From Anderseniella sp963698275 (GTDB taxonomy: Bacteria > Pseudomonadota > Alphaproteobacteria > Rhizobiales > Aestuariivirgaceae), in contig CAVOQE010000006.1 in assembly GCA_963698275.1 (NCBI GenBank), positions 124,001-188,000 on the forward strand: a stretch of DNA of 64,000 bases. The letters are read 5' to 3'. The notes under the pieces were generated by a model. It was not told the DNA's origin, searched no databases, and worked only from the letters and a program-made list of their open reading frames with translations. This document shows, piece after piece, positions 8,161 through 17,054 of the stretch. Numbering within the stretch: position 1 is the stretch's first letter; each line of letters opens with the position of its first letter. The translations under genes and the position numbers were made by a program.

Positions 8161-9762
8161 TTGGAATTTGACTACGTGATCGTCGGGGCAGGTTCGGCGG
8201 GCTGCGCAATTGCTGCACGCCTGTCAGAAAACCCCTCTGTCAGCGTGGCTCTGATCGAGGCTGGCGGACGTGACAGCTCACCGTGGATTCATATTCCGGT
8301 CGGGTATTTCAAGACGATCCAGAACCCGGCCCTCAACTGGATGTACCGGACAGCATCTGACCCCGGCCTCAATGGCCGCAAGTTGAACTGGCCGAGGGGC
8401 AAAACACTTGGCGGCTCAAGCTCTATCAACGGCCTGCTCTATGTGCGCGGCCAGGCCCAGGACTATGACCACTGGCGTCAACTGGGCAATGCCGGCTGGG
8501 CATGGGAAGATGTCCTTCCCCTGTTCAAGCGCGCTGAAAACTGGGAAGACGGCGAGACCGAGCTGCGTGGTGGCGATGGCCCGCTTTCGGTCACCCACTC
8601 GCGCAAGTCCTGGAAGATCGTCGATGCATGGGTCAAAGCTGCGCAGAACGCAGGTTTTCCCTACAATGCCGACTATAACGGTGCTGATCAGTATGGGGTC
8701 GGATATTTCCAGCTGACCGCCCATGGCGGATTGCGCTGCTCATCGGCCAAGGCCTATCTGAAACCCATTCGCGATCGCAAGAACCTGGAAATCATCACCA
8801 ATGTGATGACGGAGAAAGTTCTTTTTGACGGCAAGCGCGCCATCGGCGTGCAAGGTGCGCGTGGTGGACAGCCGATTGTCATCAAGGCGCGCAGTGAGGT
8901 CGTCGTGTCTGCGGGCGCCATCGGATCACCGCAGATCCTGATGCTCTCCGGCATAGGGCCTTCCGAGCAATTGACCGGACACGGTATCGACGTTCTGCAT
9001 GCAAGCGCGGGTGTCGGCAAAAACCTGCAGGACCACCTGCAGGCACGCCCGGTTTACAAATGTTCATTTCCAACCATCAACACCCGCACCCGGGGTTTGT
9101 GGAACCAGGCCAGGATCGGCTTGGAGTATGCGATGAAACGCACCGGCCCCATGACCATGGCAGCCAGTCTCGGAACCGGATATCTGAAAACCAGGCCTGA
9201 ACTTGAAACCCCGGATATCCAGTTTCACATCCAGCCGTTCAGCGCCGACAACCCGACCGAAGGCACTCACCGTTTCGACGCCTTCACAGCGTCTGTGCTG
9301 CAAATGCGACCGGAAAGTGCCGGTGAGCTGGTGCTCAAATCCAGTAACCCGAACGATCATCCGGACATCCACCCGAACTATCTTGCGACGCAGCTTGACC
9401 AGGACACCATTGTCGAGGGCATCCGGATTGCACGTCACATTTGCCGGCAGCAACCGGTGGCCGATGTGATCACCGAAGAACACGCACCGGGCACCGCAAT
9501 TGGAGATGATGACTATGATGCGCTGCTCAACTGGGCACGCGACACAGCCACCACCATCTACCACCCGACCGGCACCTGCAAAATGGGACCGGACTCGGAC
9601 AAGATGGCGGTTGTGGATGAACGGCTGCGCGTCAAGGGCGTTTCGAACCTGCGTGTGGCGGACTGCTCGATCATGCCGCAAATCGTATCCGGCAACACCA
9701 ATGCACCAGCCATCATGATTGGCGAGCGCGCGAGCGACATTATCCGTGAGGACGCTCGCTGA
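8161..9762 (+). CDS. GMC family oxidoreductase (choline/alcohol dehydrogenase-like)
   Basis: About 533 residues from the TTG at 8161. The FAD dinucleotide-binding motif (FDYVIVGAGSAGCAIAARL) begins at residue 3. It is followed by GMC signature 1 (GKTLGGSSSINGLLYVRGQ), signature 2 (GAIGSPQILMLSGIGP), and a C-terminal catalytic His in TIYHPTGTCKMG plus Asn in VSGNTNAPA. Such flavoenzymes oxidise alcohols to aldehydes; choline dehydrogenase is one member, but the substrate here is open. It overlaps the terC gene by 1 nt and precedes a TRAP uptake system, suggesting uptake and oxidation of one substrate under IclR control. Confidence 0.88.
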   Translation: MEFDYVIVGAGSAGCAIAARLSENPSVSVALIEAGGRDSSPWIHIPVGYFKTIQNPALNWMYRTASDPGLNGRKLNWPRGKTLGGSSSINGLLYVRGQAQDYDHWRQLGNAGWAWEDVLPLFKRAENWEDGETELRGGDGPLSVTHSRKSWKIVDAWVKAAQNAGFPYNADYNGADQYGVGYFQLTAHGGLRCSSAKAYLKPIRDRKNLEIITNVMTEKVLFDGKRAIGVQGARGGQPIVIKARSEVVVSAGAIGSPQILMLSGIGPSEQLTGHGIDVLHASAGVGKNLQDHLQARPVYKCSFPTINTRTRGLWNQARIGLEYAMKRTGPMTMAASLGTGYLKTRPELETPDIQFHIQPFSADNPTEGTHRFDAFTASVLQMRPESAGELVLKSSNPNDHPDIHPNYLATQLDQDTIVEGIRIARHICRQQPVADVITEEHAPGTAIGDDDYDALLNWARDTATTIYHPTGTCKMGPDSDKMAVVDERLRVKGVSNLRVADCSIMPQIVSGNTNAPAIMIGERASDIIREDAR

Positions 9763-10403
9763 TGTGGGAAAACATCCTCGATTTCAGCCAGATCGTTATC
9801 GCCGACATTATCCTGTCAGGCGACAATGCACTGATCATCGGCATGGCAGCGGCCGGGCTTGCGCCGGAACTGCGCAAGAAAGCCATTCTGTTCGGCATGA
9901 TCATTGCCGCTGTGTTGCGTATCGTGTTTGCGATTGTCGCCACCAAACTGTTGGCCATCCCCGGCATCTTGTTCGTCGGTGCGTGTCTGTTGTTCTGGGT
10001 GTGCTGGCGGCTTTACCAGGACTTGCGCGAAAGTACCGAAGAACGTGCCCTTGACGCAATGGAATTGGCCGAAGATGAAACTCAGGGTTATACCGGTCCG
10101 CCGCGGCGCACCATGATGTCCGCGCTGTTTTCCATCACCATCGCTGATGTTTCCATGTCGCTCGACAATGTGCTGGCCGTGGCCGCCATTGCTGATGGCG
10201 ATACACAAAAGCTGGTGTTTGGTCTCGGTCTGGCTATCCTGCTTATGGCATTTGCCGCAACAATGATCATGAAACTGCTGACAAAGTATCCCTGGATTTC
10301 ATGGCTTGGCCTTGTCGTGCTGTTGTATGTTGCAAGTGAAATGATGTATCGCGGCCTGCTGGGTCCGTCGCATGGGGTTCTCAAATTGATGGGGATTGCG
10401 TGA
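9762..10403 (+). CDS. TerC family integral membrane protein (YjbE-like)
   Basis: A 213-residue membrane protein with about six to seven helices. Conserved acidic TerC motifs lie inside the membrane: IVIADIILSGDNALIIGMA near the N-terminus and its internal repeat ITIADVSMSLDNVLAVAA near residue 130. TerC proteins are linked to metal ion export or metallation of secreted proteins. The start ATG shares one base with the GMC stop TGA, so translation is coupled. Its link to the oxidoreductase is not obvious. The 136 bp that follow hold no gene. Confidence 0.85.
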   Translation: MWENILDFSQIVIADIILSGDNALIIGMAAAGLAPELRKKAILFGMIIAAVLRIVFAIVATKLLAIPGILFVGACLLFWVCWRLYQDLRESTEERALDAMELAEDETQGYTGPPRRTMMSALFSITIADVSMSLDNVLAVAAIADGDTQKLVFGLGLAILLMAFAATMIMKLLTKYPWISWLGLVVLLYVASEMMYRGLLGPSHGVLKLMGIA

Positions 10404-10539
10404 TGTAAAGAATTACAGGCTGCAGTCCCTGTGGCAGTGACAAACTGCCTGAAGTTCCTGCACGCAGAATGCTGGCCGAACTGGTTCTGGTCAGCAATGA
10501 ATTGGAGTAGTTCCGAGAACGACAAAAGGGAGGAAAACC

Positions 10540-11658
10540 ATGTCGATTTTCAAAAAGATGGTACTGGCAACCGCCGGTATCGCCCTCATGGCAACAGTTG
10601 CGGCAGCCCCGCAGATTGCTGAAGCCAAAACCACTATCCGGGTTCAGTCGGTGATCTCAGCCAAGGCTGACGAAGTGGTAATGCTGAAGGACTTCGCTAA
10701 AGATGTGTCGGACCTGACAAACGGCGAAGTTGTCATTGAAGTGCTTCCTGCCGGCGCCGTAGTCGGTGTCAAGGAAACCCTCGACGCGGTTGACAAGGGC
10801 CTGGTGGAAGGCGGATTTGCCTGGACCCATTACTGGTCAGGCAAGCACCCGGCAGCCATGCTGTTCGGCTCACCTGTTGCAGGCGCCGGTGTCGGTATCG
10901 ACAACATTGCCTTCCTGTCCTGGTTCCAGTTTGGCGGTGGCAAGGAACTCTATGAAGAGCTTTGGAAAGAGATGGGCATGAACGTCAAAGGCTTCATGCT
11001 GCAGCCTGTTGGCCCGGAAGCACTTGGCTGGTTCAAAGAGCCAATCAACTCCATGGCTGACTTCCGCAAGTATCGGTTCCGCACCCCTCCCGGCATTCCC
11101 GGCCAGACCTACAAGGACATTGGCGTTGCGTCAGTGGCCATGGGCGGCGGCGACATCCTGCCGGCACTGGAAAAAGGCACAATTGACGCTGCCGAATGGT
11201 GCTGCCCGAAGCCTGACTCCGTGTTCGGTTTCCAGAAAGTGCTGAAGCACTACTATCTGCAGGGTCTCCACCAGGTTGTTGTGAACGCTGACCTGTACAT
11301 CAATGGCGATGTCTACAACGGCCTCACCGACCTGCAGAAGAAAGCGCTGGAAGTTGCAGCCAATGCTTCGCTGTCAAAATCGATGTCTTACCGCATCTAC
11401 GAAAACGGCAAGGCACTGAAGAAGCTCGTGGAAGAAGATGGCGTCATCCTGCATGACACACCAGCCGACTATTTCCCTGCTTACATGAACGCAGCCAAGG
11501 CAGCTCTCGAAAAGAACGCGGCTGAAAACCCGTTCTTTGCGAAGGTATGGCAGTCCCAGAAAGACTTTGCTGCAATCGCGGTACCTTACTGGGCCGGTTC
11601 GCAGGCATCCAACGCAGCTCTCGGCAAAGCCTTTGCCGACAGTGTAAAAAAGAAGTGA
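10540..11658 (+). CDS. dctP: TRAP transporter solute-binding protein (DctP family)
   Basis: 372 residues with a typical signal peptide ending after about residue 28 (AAPQIAEAKT) and a DctP-type periplasmic binding domain. The ligand-anchoring Arg is expected in the KYRFRTPPGIPGQTY segment, and the WCCPKPDSVFGF segment lies near the binding cleft. This type is often annotated for 2-oxo acids or other carboxylates. An AGGGAGG-like ribosome site precedes the ATG. The fused DctQM permease follows, so this is a complete tripartite Na+- or H+-driven importer. Ligand specificity cannot be assigned. Confidence 0.9.
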   Translation: MSIFKKMVLATAGIALMATVAAAPQIAEAKTTIRVQSVISAKADEVVMLKDFAKDVSDLTNGEVVIEVLPAGAVVGVKETLDAVDKGLVEGGFAWTHYWSGKHPAAMLFGSPVAGAGVGIDNIAFLSWFQFGGGKELYEELWKEMGMNVKGFMLQPVGPEALGWFKEPINSMADFRKYRFRTPPGIPGQTYKDIGVASVAMGGGDILPALEKGTIDAAEWCCPKPDSVFGFQKVLKHYYLQGLHQVVVNADLYINGDVYNGLTDLQKKALEVAANASLSKSMSYRIYENGKALKKLVEEDGVILHDTPADYFPAYMNAAKAALEKNAAENPFFAKVWQSQKDFAAIAVPYWAGSQASNAALGKAFADSVKKK

Positions 11659-11786
11659 TCCATCAATGGATCGGCGGGCATCCGGCGTGATGCCCGCCAA
11701 CTTCCTTGTTCATTCAGGCCGGGCGCAGAAACCAGCCGTTTCAAACAAGAATATCAACAAACTGGACCCTCTGGGAGGAGCGGCAG

Positions 11787-14147
11787 ATGGCTGAGCAAAT
11801 TGGCGAACTCGATATCACAGACGAGTTGATTGCGGAGCGACGCGCAGAAGAACCCGGGCAGACACCGGAAGACATGACGCCCTGGCAGCGGCCGATCACG
11901 GCGTTCATCGATGTCCTAAACATGTGGGCAGGCCGGATTACGTGTTTTCTGCTGATCCCTCTCATCATCGCGATGGTGTTCGAGGTTGTTTCGCGCAAGC
12001 TGTTCGCGGTGTTCACCGACTATGGCTACAACGAACTGGCCATTTCGATCGGGCTTGGCCCGACCCTTTGGGTCTATGATACCAGCCGAATGCTGGGTGG
12101 TGTGCTGTTCATGGCCGCCGCCGGTTACGCGCTGATGCGCGGGGTGCACATCCGGGCGGATTTCCTGTACCGGAACTGGACACCGAAGACGCAGGCCACG
12201 GTCGACGCCGCGCTGTACCTGTTGCTGTACTTTCCAGCCATGCTGTTCTTCTTCTGGAGCGCACTGGACTTCACCCTGGATGCTTTTGGCTGGAAAGGCT
12301 GGGACAGACCCTGGGGCATCTGGGAACGTGCGAGTGATTCAACCTGGGCACCGATACTTGGCCCGGCCCGTGCGGCGATGCCGATAGGTGCGTTACTGTT
12401 GTTCCTGCAGGGGTTTCCCGAGCTTTTCCGGGCATTCCACCAGATGGGCAAGGAGCGCGAAGCCCAGTTCGTTAGAATCCTGCCGTTCTATTTTGCCTTG
12501 CTGGCCCTGATTTTCGTCAGTGTATTCTATCCAAACGCAGTGCCTTTCGATGACTGGTGGGCTTCCCTGACTTCATCCGCCGGCATATTCGACTTCTCCA
12601 AGCCGACCATCGGATTGTTCATGCTCGCGGCCATGCTGTTTTCAATCTTCGTGGGTTTTCCGATCTCGTTCACGCTGATCTTCCTGGCCTTCACGTTCGG
12701 ATCCTGGGGCGCCGGCAGCGCGCTGACCTTCTACCTCATGACGCTGCAGACCAACTCGGTGATGCTGGACGATCAGCTGGTGGCGGTGCCGCTGTTCATC
12801 TTCATGGGCATCATGATGGAACAGGCGGGTCTGATGGAAAGGCTGTTCAAGGCCGTCCAGCTGATGATGTCCCGCACACGCGGTGCGCTCTATATCGCCG
12901 TCCTGTTCGTATCCATGATCTTCGCCGCAGCCACGGGTATTGTGGGTGCATCAGTGACCATCCTGGGCATCATGGCGGCAAAGACCATGAACAAGTCCGG
13001 CTATGATGTCAGGCTTGCTGCAGGCACGATCACTGCCGGTGGTACGCTTGGTATCCTGATCCCGCCGTCGATCATGCTGATCGTCATGGGGCCGGTACTG
13101 GAAGTGCCGGTGACCGACCTGTTCCGTGCAGCGATTGTACCGGGCATCCTGCTTGCCGTGCTGTACATGGTGTACGCCATTGGCCGGTGCATGATCAATC
13201 CGAACCTGGGGCCCATACTGCCCATAGATGAGCAGCCTGAAACCTCACCTTACTATCTGCTGGAAGTGATCGCGGTCATGGCCTCGATTGTCGTTCTCAC
13301 CTATCTGCTGGGTGCCGGCGCGGCCGGTTCTCTCGCCTTCATTCCGCTTGGCGGATTGATCCTTCCGATCCTGTGGCTGGGCTTCATGTTCTTTGTCTAC
13401 ACCTGGACCCGCAAGACCAAGCCGGGTGGATTCTACTTCTCAGACCTGTGGTACGAGTTCTTCATGGGGCTGGTGCCGCCAACGGTTCTGATCGCCTTCG
13501 CGCTTGGCTCCATCCTGGCCGGTTGGGCAACGCCTGCCGAAGCAGCCGCATGTGGTGCATTCGGTGCAATTCTGCTGTCATTTGTCTATCGCAAGCTGAC
13601 CGCAGTCGGTTTCTACGACGCCATGATCAAAACACTGGAAATTTCAGTGCTGATCATGTTCCTGGTTGCAGCATCCAACTTCTTCGGTGCCGTGTTCTCA
13701 AATCTGGGCACGCCGAAATTCCTCACCGAAGTACTGCTGTCGATGGACCTGTCCACGGCTGCCATGCTGATCTTCGTCATGGCGCTGGTGTTCCTTCTCG
13801 GCTGGCCTCTGGAATGGGTGCCGATTGTACTGATCATCGTGCCGATCCTGGTGCCGTTGCTTGTGTCGCTCAATGTCAACCTGACATGGTTTGCAATTCT
13901 GGTGGCTGTGAACCTGCAAACTGCCTGGCTATCACCGCCGGTGGCGTTGTCTGCCTACTTCCTGAAGGGCGTTGTGCCTGAATGGGATCTGAAGGACATC
14001 TACTTCGGCATGATGCAGTTCATGGTCATTCAGGTGATCGGTCTGGCACTGATCTTCATGCTGCCCGGCTTTGCACTATGGCTGCCGGACTGGCTGTCAA
14101 CGGCCGGTGCACAACCGTTCCTGAGCTATGTCGGATACGGCGAATAG
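11787..14147 (+). CDS. dctQM: Fused TRAP transporter permease (DctQM)
   Basis: The ATG at 11787 is chosen because GGAGGAG sits 6 nt upstream; an upstream in-frame start would add 27 unlikely residues. The 786-residue product starts with a short acidic cytoplasmic tail. The DctQ-type domain (four helices, about residues 35-235) and the large DctM-type domain of many helices (about 250-780) follow. The DctM part has conserved segments such as GILIPPSIMLIVMGP and WATPAEAAACGAFG. QM fusion is common in this transporter type. An intrinsic terminator directly downstream closes the transcription unit with dctP. Confidence 0.9.
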   Translation: MAEQIGELDITDELIAERRAEEPGQTPEDMTPWQRPITAFIDVLNMWAGRITCFLLIPLIIAMVFEVVSRKLFAVFTDYGYNELAISIGLGPTLWVYDTSRMLGGVLFMAAAGYALMRGVHIRADFLYRNWTPKTQATVDAALYLLLYFPAMLFFFWSALDFTLDAFGWKGWDRPWGIWERASDSTWAPILGPARAAMPIGALLLFLQGFPELFRAFHQMGKEREAQFVRILPFYFALLALIFVSVFYPNAVPFDDWWASLTSSAGIFDFSKPTIGLFMLAAMLFSIFVGFPISFTLIFLAFTFGSWGAGSALTFYLMTLQTNSVMLDDQLVAVPLFIFMGIMMEQAGLMERLFKAVQLMMSRTRGALYIAVLFVSMIFAAATGIVGASVTILGIMAAKTMNKSGYDVRLAAGTITAGGTLGILIPPSIMLIVMGPVLEVPVTDLFRAAIVPGILLAVLYMVYAIGRCMINPNLGPILPIDEQPETSPYYLLEVIAVMASIVVLTYLLGAGAAGSLAFIPLGGLILPILWLGFMFFVYTWTRKTKPGGFYFSDLWYEFFMGLVPPTVLIAFALGSILAGWATPAEAAACGAFGAILLSFVYRKLTAVGFYDAMIKTLEISVLIMFLVAASNFFGAVFSNLGTPKFLTEVLLSMDLSTAAMLIFVMALVFLLGWPLEWVPIVLIIVPILVPLLVSLNVNLTWFAILVAVNLQTAWLSPPVALSAYFLKGVVPEWDLKDIYFGMMQFMVIQVIGLALIFMLPGFALWLPDWLSTAGAQPFLSYVGYGE

Positions 14148-14172
14148 CCGGCTTTAACCAGCAACATCAAAA

Positions 14173-14200
14173 GGGCCCGTTCTCAATCGAGAGCGGGCCC
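14173..14200 (+). terminator. Intrinsic terminator after the TRAP operon
   Basis: Arms GGGCCCG and CGGGCCC, extended by TCTC/GAGA, enclose a short AATC loop. The T-rich TGCTTCTTTG follows. It sits 25 bp after the dctQM stop and 55 bp before the end of the convergent dehydrogenase gene, so it may serve both directions. Confidence 0.8.
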
Positions 14201-14254
14201 TGCTTCTTTGCCTGGAACACAACAGTTTCACAAAATTCAAAGACGGATGCCTGA

Positions 14255-15241
14255 TCAGGCAGGTTGCAGGATGATCTTCGGCGCTGCGCACTGGCCTGTC
14301 GAGATATCATCGAAGGCCTGCGCCCCCATTTTCAGGGGCCGTTTTTCGATCCAGCTCAGCTTGCCCAGTTTACCAGCGAAAATGGCGTCCGCAGTCGCCT
14401 GGAAATCAGCCATCGTATAGGTGTAGGTACCGATGAACGTAATCTCCTGAAGCGTCATGCGGCGCACGTCCAGCCCGCCCTCGGCTGCGCCAAGACCAAT
14501 GTGCATGATCAACCCGCCCGGCTGCACCAGTTTGCTCGCGGAGGCACGGGTTGCTGCAATACCCACCGCATCGATTACCAGGTCCGGCGCGCCATCATCA
14601 TTTGCTGCTGCGAGGCATTTGATATCCTCGGTCTCTATGATCCTGTTGCGCCGTGATGAATTGGGCTCCACGATCGTCACTCGGCTGCCGCCCTGGGCCC
14701 TGAATGCAAGTGCTGCGCCCAGCCCTATGGCGCCGCCGCCCAGAACCAGACAGCGCACCTCGGAAAGATCTCCACCCAATGTGGTTTTTGCCAGCCTGAC
14801 AGCATGCCAGCCACAGGCCAGCGGTTCGCACAAGGCGGCGCTTTCCAGCGACACGTGGTCGGGAACGTTCACCAGATTGCCTTCAGGCATGGCCAAAAGC
14901 TCGGCAAATGCCCCTTCGCGCGGCGGCATGGAGATGATCTGGCGGCTGGCGCACAGATTGTCCCTGCCCGCGACGCAGGCTTCACACTTGCCGCATGTCA
15001 CCAGGGGGTTGACGGTCACCCGCCGCACAGCACCGCCAAATCCGACAATTTCACCGGCTGCCTCGTGGCCAAGCACCAGAGGCGCGGGCCTGCGCTCATC
15101 GTGTCCTGCCCAGGCATGCATGTCCGAGCCGCAGATACCGGATGCCCGCACCCTGATCAGCGCCTCGCCCGCTGCCGGCCTGGGGTCGTCGACAGTCCTG
15201 AATTCCATTGTCTTGTCGCCAGTGTAAACCAGTGCCTTCAT
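14255..15241 (-). CDS. Zinc-dependent medium-chain alcohol/polyol dehydrogenase
   Basis: A 328-residue MDR-family enzyme. Catalytic zinc ligands are expected from the Cys in SGICGSDMHAW and from GHEAAGE. The structural zinc lobe CGKCEACVAGRDNLC lies around residues 93-107, and the NAD(P) Rossmann motif is VLGGGAIGLGAA. Family members oxidise sugar alcohols, threonine or butanediol-type substrates. Its ATG overlaps the TGA of a decayed short-chain dehydrogenase whose tail also supplies its GGAGG ribosome site. Location opposite the TRAP operon suggests a common carbon source, but this is inference. Confidence 0.87.
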   Translation of the reverse strand: MKALVYTGDKTMEFRTVDDPRPAAGEALIRVRASGICGSDMHAWAGHDERRPAPLVLGHEAAGEIVGFGGAVRRVTVNPLVTCGKCEACVAGRDNLCASRQIISMPPREGAFAELLAMPEGNLVNVPDHVSLESAALCEPLACGWHAVRLAKTTLGGDLSEVRCLVLGGGAIGLGAALAFRAQGGSRVTIVEPNSSRRNRIIETEDIKCLAAANDDGAPDLVIDAVGIAATRASASKLVQPGGLIMHIGLGAAEGGLDVRRMTLQEITFIGTYTYTMADFQATADAIFAGKLGKLSWIEKRPLKMGAQAFDDISTGQCAAPKIILQPA

Positions 15242-15360
15242 TTCGCTATATAACCTCCATCAACAGCCAGCACTTTACCAATGACACAACAAGCTGCATC
15301 AGGACAGAAAAACACCACCGGAGCGAGCATTTCCGGCGCACACGCCTGTGGTGTCAACCG
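15238..15360 (-). pseudogene. C-terminal remnant of a short-chain dehydrogenase (SDR) gene
   Basis: On the minus strand, the frame ending in TGA at 15240-15238 reads a typical SDR C-terminus. It has a PEMLAPVVFFCPDAA segment (compare PEEIAxxVxFLxSDAA) followed by GKVLAVDGGY and three further residues. Only about 40 codons are recognisable; the rest of the SDR is missing upstream and no start fits. The stop overlaps the dehydrogenase ATG, and the codons for DGG supply a GGAGG 12 nt before that ATG. I infer that deletion removed the gene and left the tail because it serves as leader for the downstream gene. Confidence 0.6.
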
Positions 15361-15509
15361 CATCAACTGCACAACCGGCCCGGGGCAGCTTCATTTTCAC
15401 GAACTTTCAGTAAAACCTGATTGCCAGCGGCTGTGTCCACACTTGGCCGCAATTGAGGTCTAACTCATTGTAGATATAGACAACTATACCGATAAAGGGT
15501 TTCACACTC

Positions 15510-15959
15510 ATGATCCGCAAGTTCTGTTTATCACTGGCCCTGGTGTGCGCCGTGTCTGCGCAGGCTGTTATTGCAACTGTTGCCCCTGCCAATGCCGGGG
15601 GCAATGCCATCATCGAGATGACAATTGGAAAAATCGGTTTTCTGGTTGGTGTTTCGCGAGGTGACGGCAAGATTTTTTACAATGGCAGACAGGCTGAACT
15701 CGACATAAACGGCTTGCGGGTCGGACTGACCATCGGTGCGTCTTTCGCCAATATGCGCGGAGAAGTCTATAATCTCAACCGTCTCGAAGACATAGCCGGC
15801 ACCTACGTTACCGCTCAGGCTTCTGCCGTAGCCATCAGCGGCGGCGGCCAGAACCTGGTGCTGATCAACGAACACAATGTGCGGCTGGTGTTGTGGGGCG
15901 AGCAGCGCGGCCTTGATGCATCCCTGGATGCCGGCGGCATGCTGATCTCATTGAGATAG
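15510..15959 (+). CDS. Secreted hypothetical protein
   Basis: A 149-residue protein starting with a clear signal peptide (KFCLSLALVCAVSAQAVIAT, cleavage probably near residue 30 after NAGG). The mature part has alternating hydrophobic residues suited to a beta-rich fold and no known motif that I recognise. It contains a single Asp/Gly-rich segment (GVSRGDGKIFYNG) and ends ISLR. The gene stands alone between a divergent dehydrogenase and a convergent P-loop gene. Function unknown; it is likely periplasmic. Confidence 0.65.
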   Translation: MIRKFCLSLALVCAVSAQAVIATVAPANAGGNAIIEMTIGKIGFLVGVSRGDGKIFYNGRQAELDINGLRVGLTIGASFANMRGEVYNLNRLEDIAGTYVTAQASAVAISGGGQNLVLINEHNVRLVLWGEQRGLDASLDAGGMLISLR

Positions 15960-16077
15960 CCAGCGGTTTTTTTGTAAACCAACAGCTGTTCCGCCTTTGG
16001 CGGGCCGTTGTGTACCCCTGAACGAATATCGGGAAATGCCTCGGTTGTGCAACGTCAAGTGACGGGGACTGCAGTCT

Positions 16078-16809
16078 TCAGATCAAACCCATCTTCTTGA
16101 GTGAGCCCAGGTCCAGCGACAGCTCGCGGCGTTGAAACTGACCAAACACTTCCGACAGAAAGGATCTCAGGCGCAGCCGCAGAGACGGCGGCAGCGTGGT
16201 GTAGATGCCCTCCTGGAATTCTATGAATGAAAACGGGGGCTCTTCAGCGGCCGCCATTGCCTCTCGATCGAGCAAGGGCAGGCTGAACACCGCATCGGGC
16301 TCGATTTCCTCGTAAACCTCGCGCGCCTGACGCGTTACAAGCGGATTTCCGTTCCAGGCGTTGCGGATCAGATAAAATGTTTCGGTTGCATAGGCACCTC
16401 GAAGATCCCTCGCCGTCATGACCGAGGTTGCTGTGTGGTCAAGCACGTAAGCAATGACCAGTTCAATGTGCGCATCATGGGCGGCGTTGATAAAGTCAAG
16501 ATCATCGACCACCGTAAAAAACTCATCCAGCCCATGCGACGGCAGATCAATGATGTAGTCACGATCCGGCTCAGCGAGAATCTTGTCGAAGAGCCTTATC
16601 TGACCGCTGGTTTTTTCAACACTAATGAGGGTTGAACGATCAGGATAGAACCGGTTGATCCGACCGCGCGGGTCATCGCAATCAAACACATGAGGGTTGT
16701 GACCGGTCATCAGCAGATGGTCCATCAACAAGCGTGCGATCAGAGTCTTGCCGTTGCGTGCCTCATCGGAACACACGACAATTATCCGACTTCCCGCACG
16801 TTCGCTCAC
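16078..16809 (-). CDS. P-loop ATPase, ParA/MinD-like, first of two adjacent paralogues
   Basis: 243 residues. Near the N-terminus a degenerate Walker A (DEARNGKTLIARLL) is followed by FDCDDPRGRINRFYP and a DYIIDLPSHG segment resembling the Walker B/DxxxG region of the ParA/MinD class. The lysine of the deviant 'signature' position (KGG) is absent, unlike its neighbour. The gene at 17055-17810 shares the unusual FDxxxPRGxxxRFYP segment, so the two are related despite overall divergence. Both are on the minus strand, 245 bp apart. No partner ParB or site was seen. Role unknown. Confidence 0.6.
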   Translation of the reverse strand: MSERAGSRIIVVCSDEARNGKTLIARLLMDHLLMTGHNPHVFDCDDPRGRINRFYPDRSTLISVEKTSGQIRLFDKILAEPDRDYIIDLPSHGLDEFFTVVDDLDFINAAHDAHIELVIAYVLDHTATSVMTARDLRGAYATETFYLIRNAWNGNPLVTRQAREVYEEIEPDAVFSLPLLDREAMAAAEEPPFSFIEFQEGIYTTLPPSLRLRLRSFLSEVFGQFQRRELSLDLGSLKKMGLI

Positions 16810-16973
16810 GTAAATCGTCCTGTTGATACCCCGGAATGACTGGACAGCGGTTCACGTGACGCGAATCAACGCAACCCCTTGTCAGCCACAAACTCAGTTT
16901 AACCCGATTGCGCCACACAGGTCCGGCCCATTCGGCCGGGAAATCACAAATACGCTTGGCCGGGTAAACCTGC

Positions 16974-17001
16974 TGCCCGGCAGCAGACGAGCTGCCGGGC
17001 A
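16974..17001. other. Strong hairpin between the two P-loop genes
   Basis: An 11-bp perfect stem (TGCCCGGCAGC / GCTGCCGGGCA) with a 6-nt AGACGA loop lies 54 bp after the end of the upstream P-loop gene (minus direction). No convincing T run follows on either side, so it may be a terminator without a U tract, an RNA processing site, or a protein-binding palindrome. Confidence 0.45.
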
Positions 17002-17054
17002 ACCAGAACCATTCGCAACATGTAGTGTCTAAATACCTACCGGCTTAATGACAA

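Noticed and set aside
16974..17001. Plasmid partition site near the ParA-like genes
   Set aside because: Only one hairpin and no array of repeats or ParB gene; the hairpin is better read as an RNA element.
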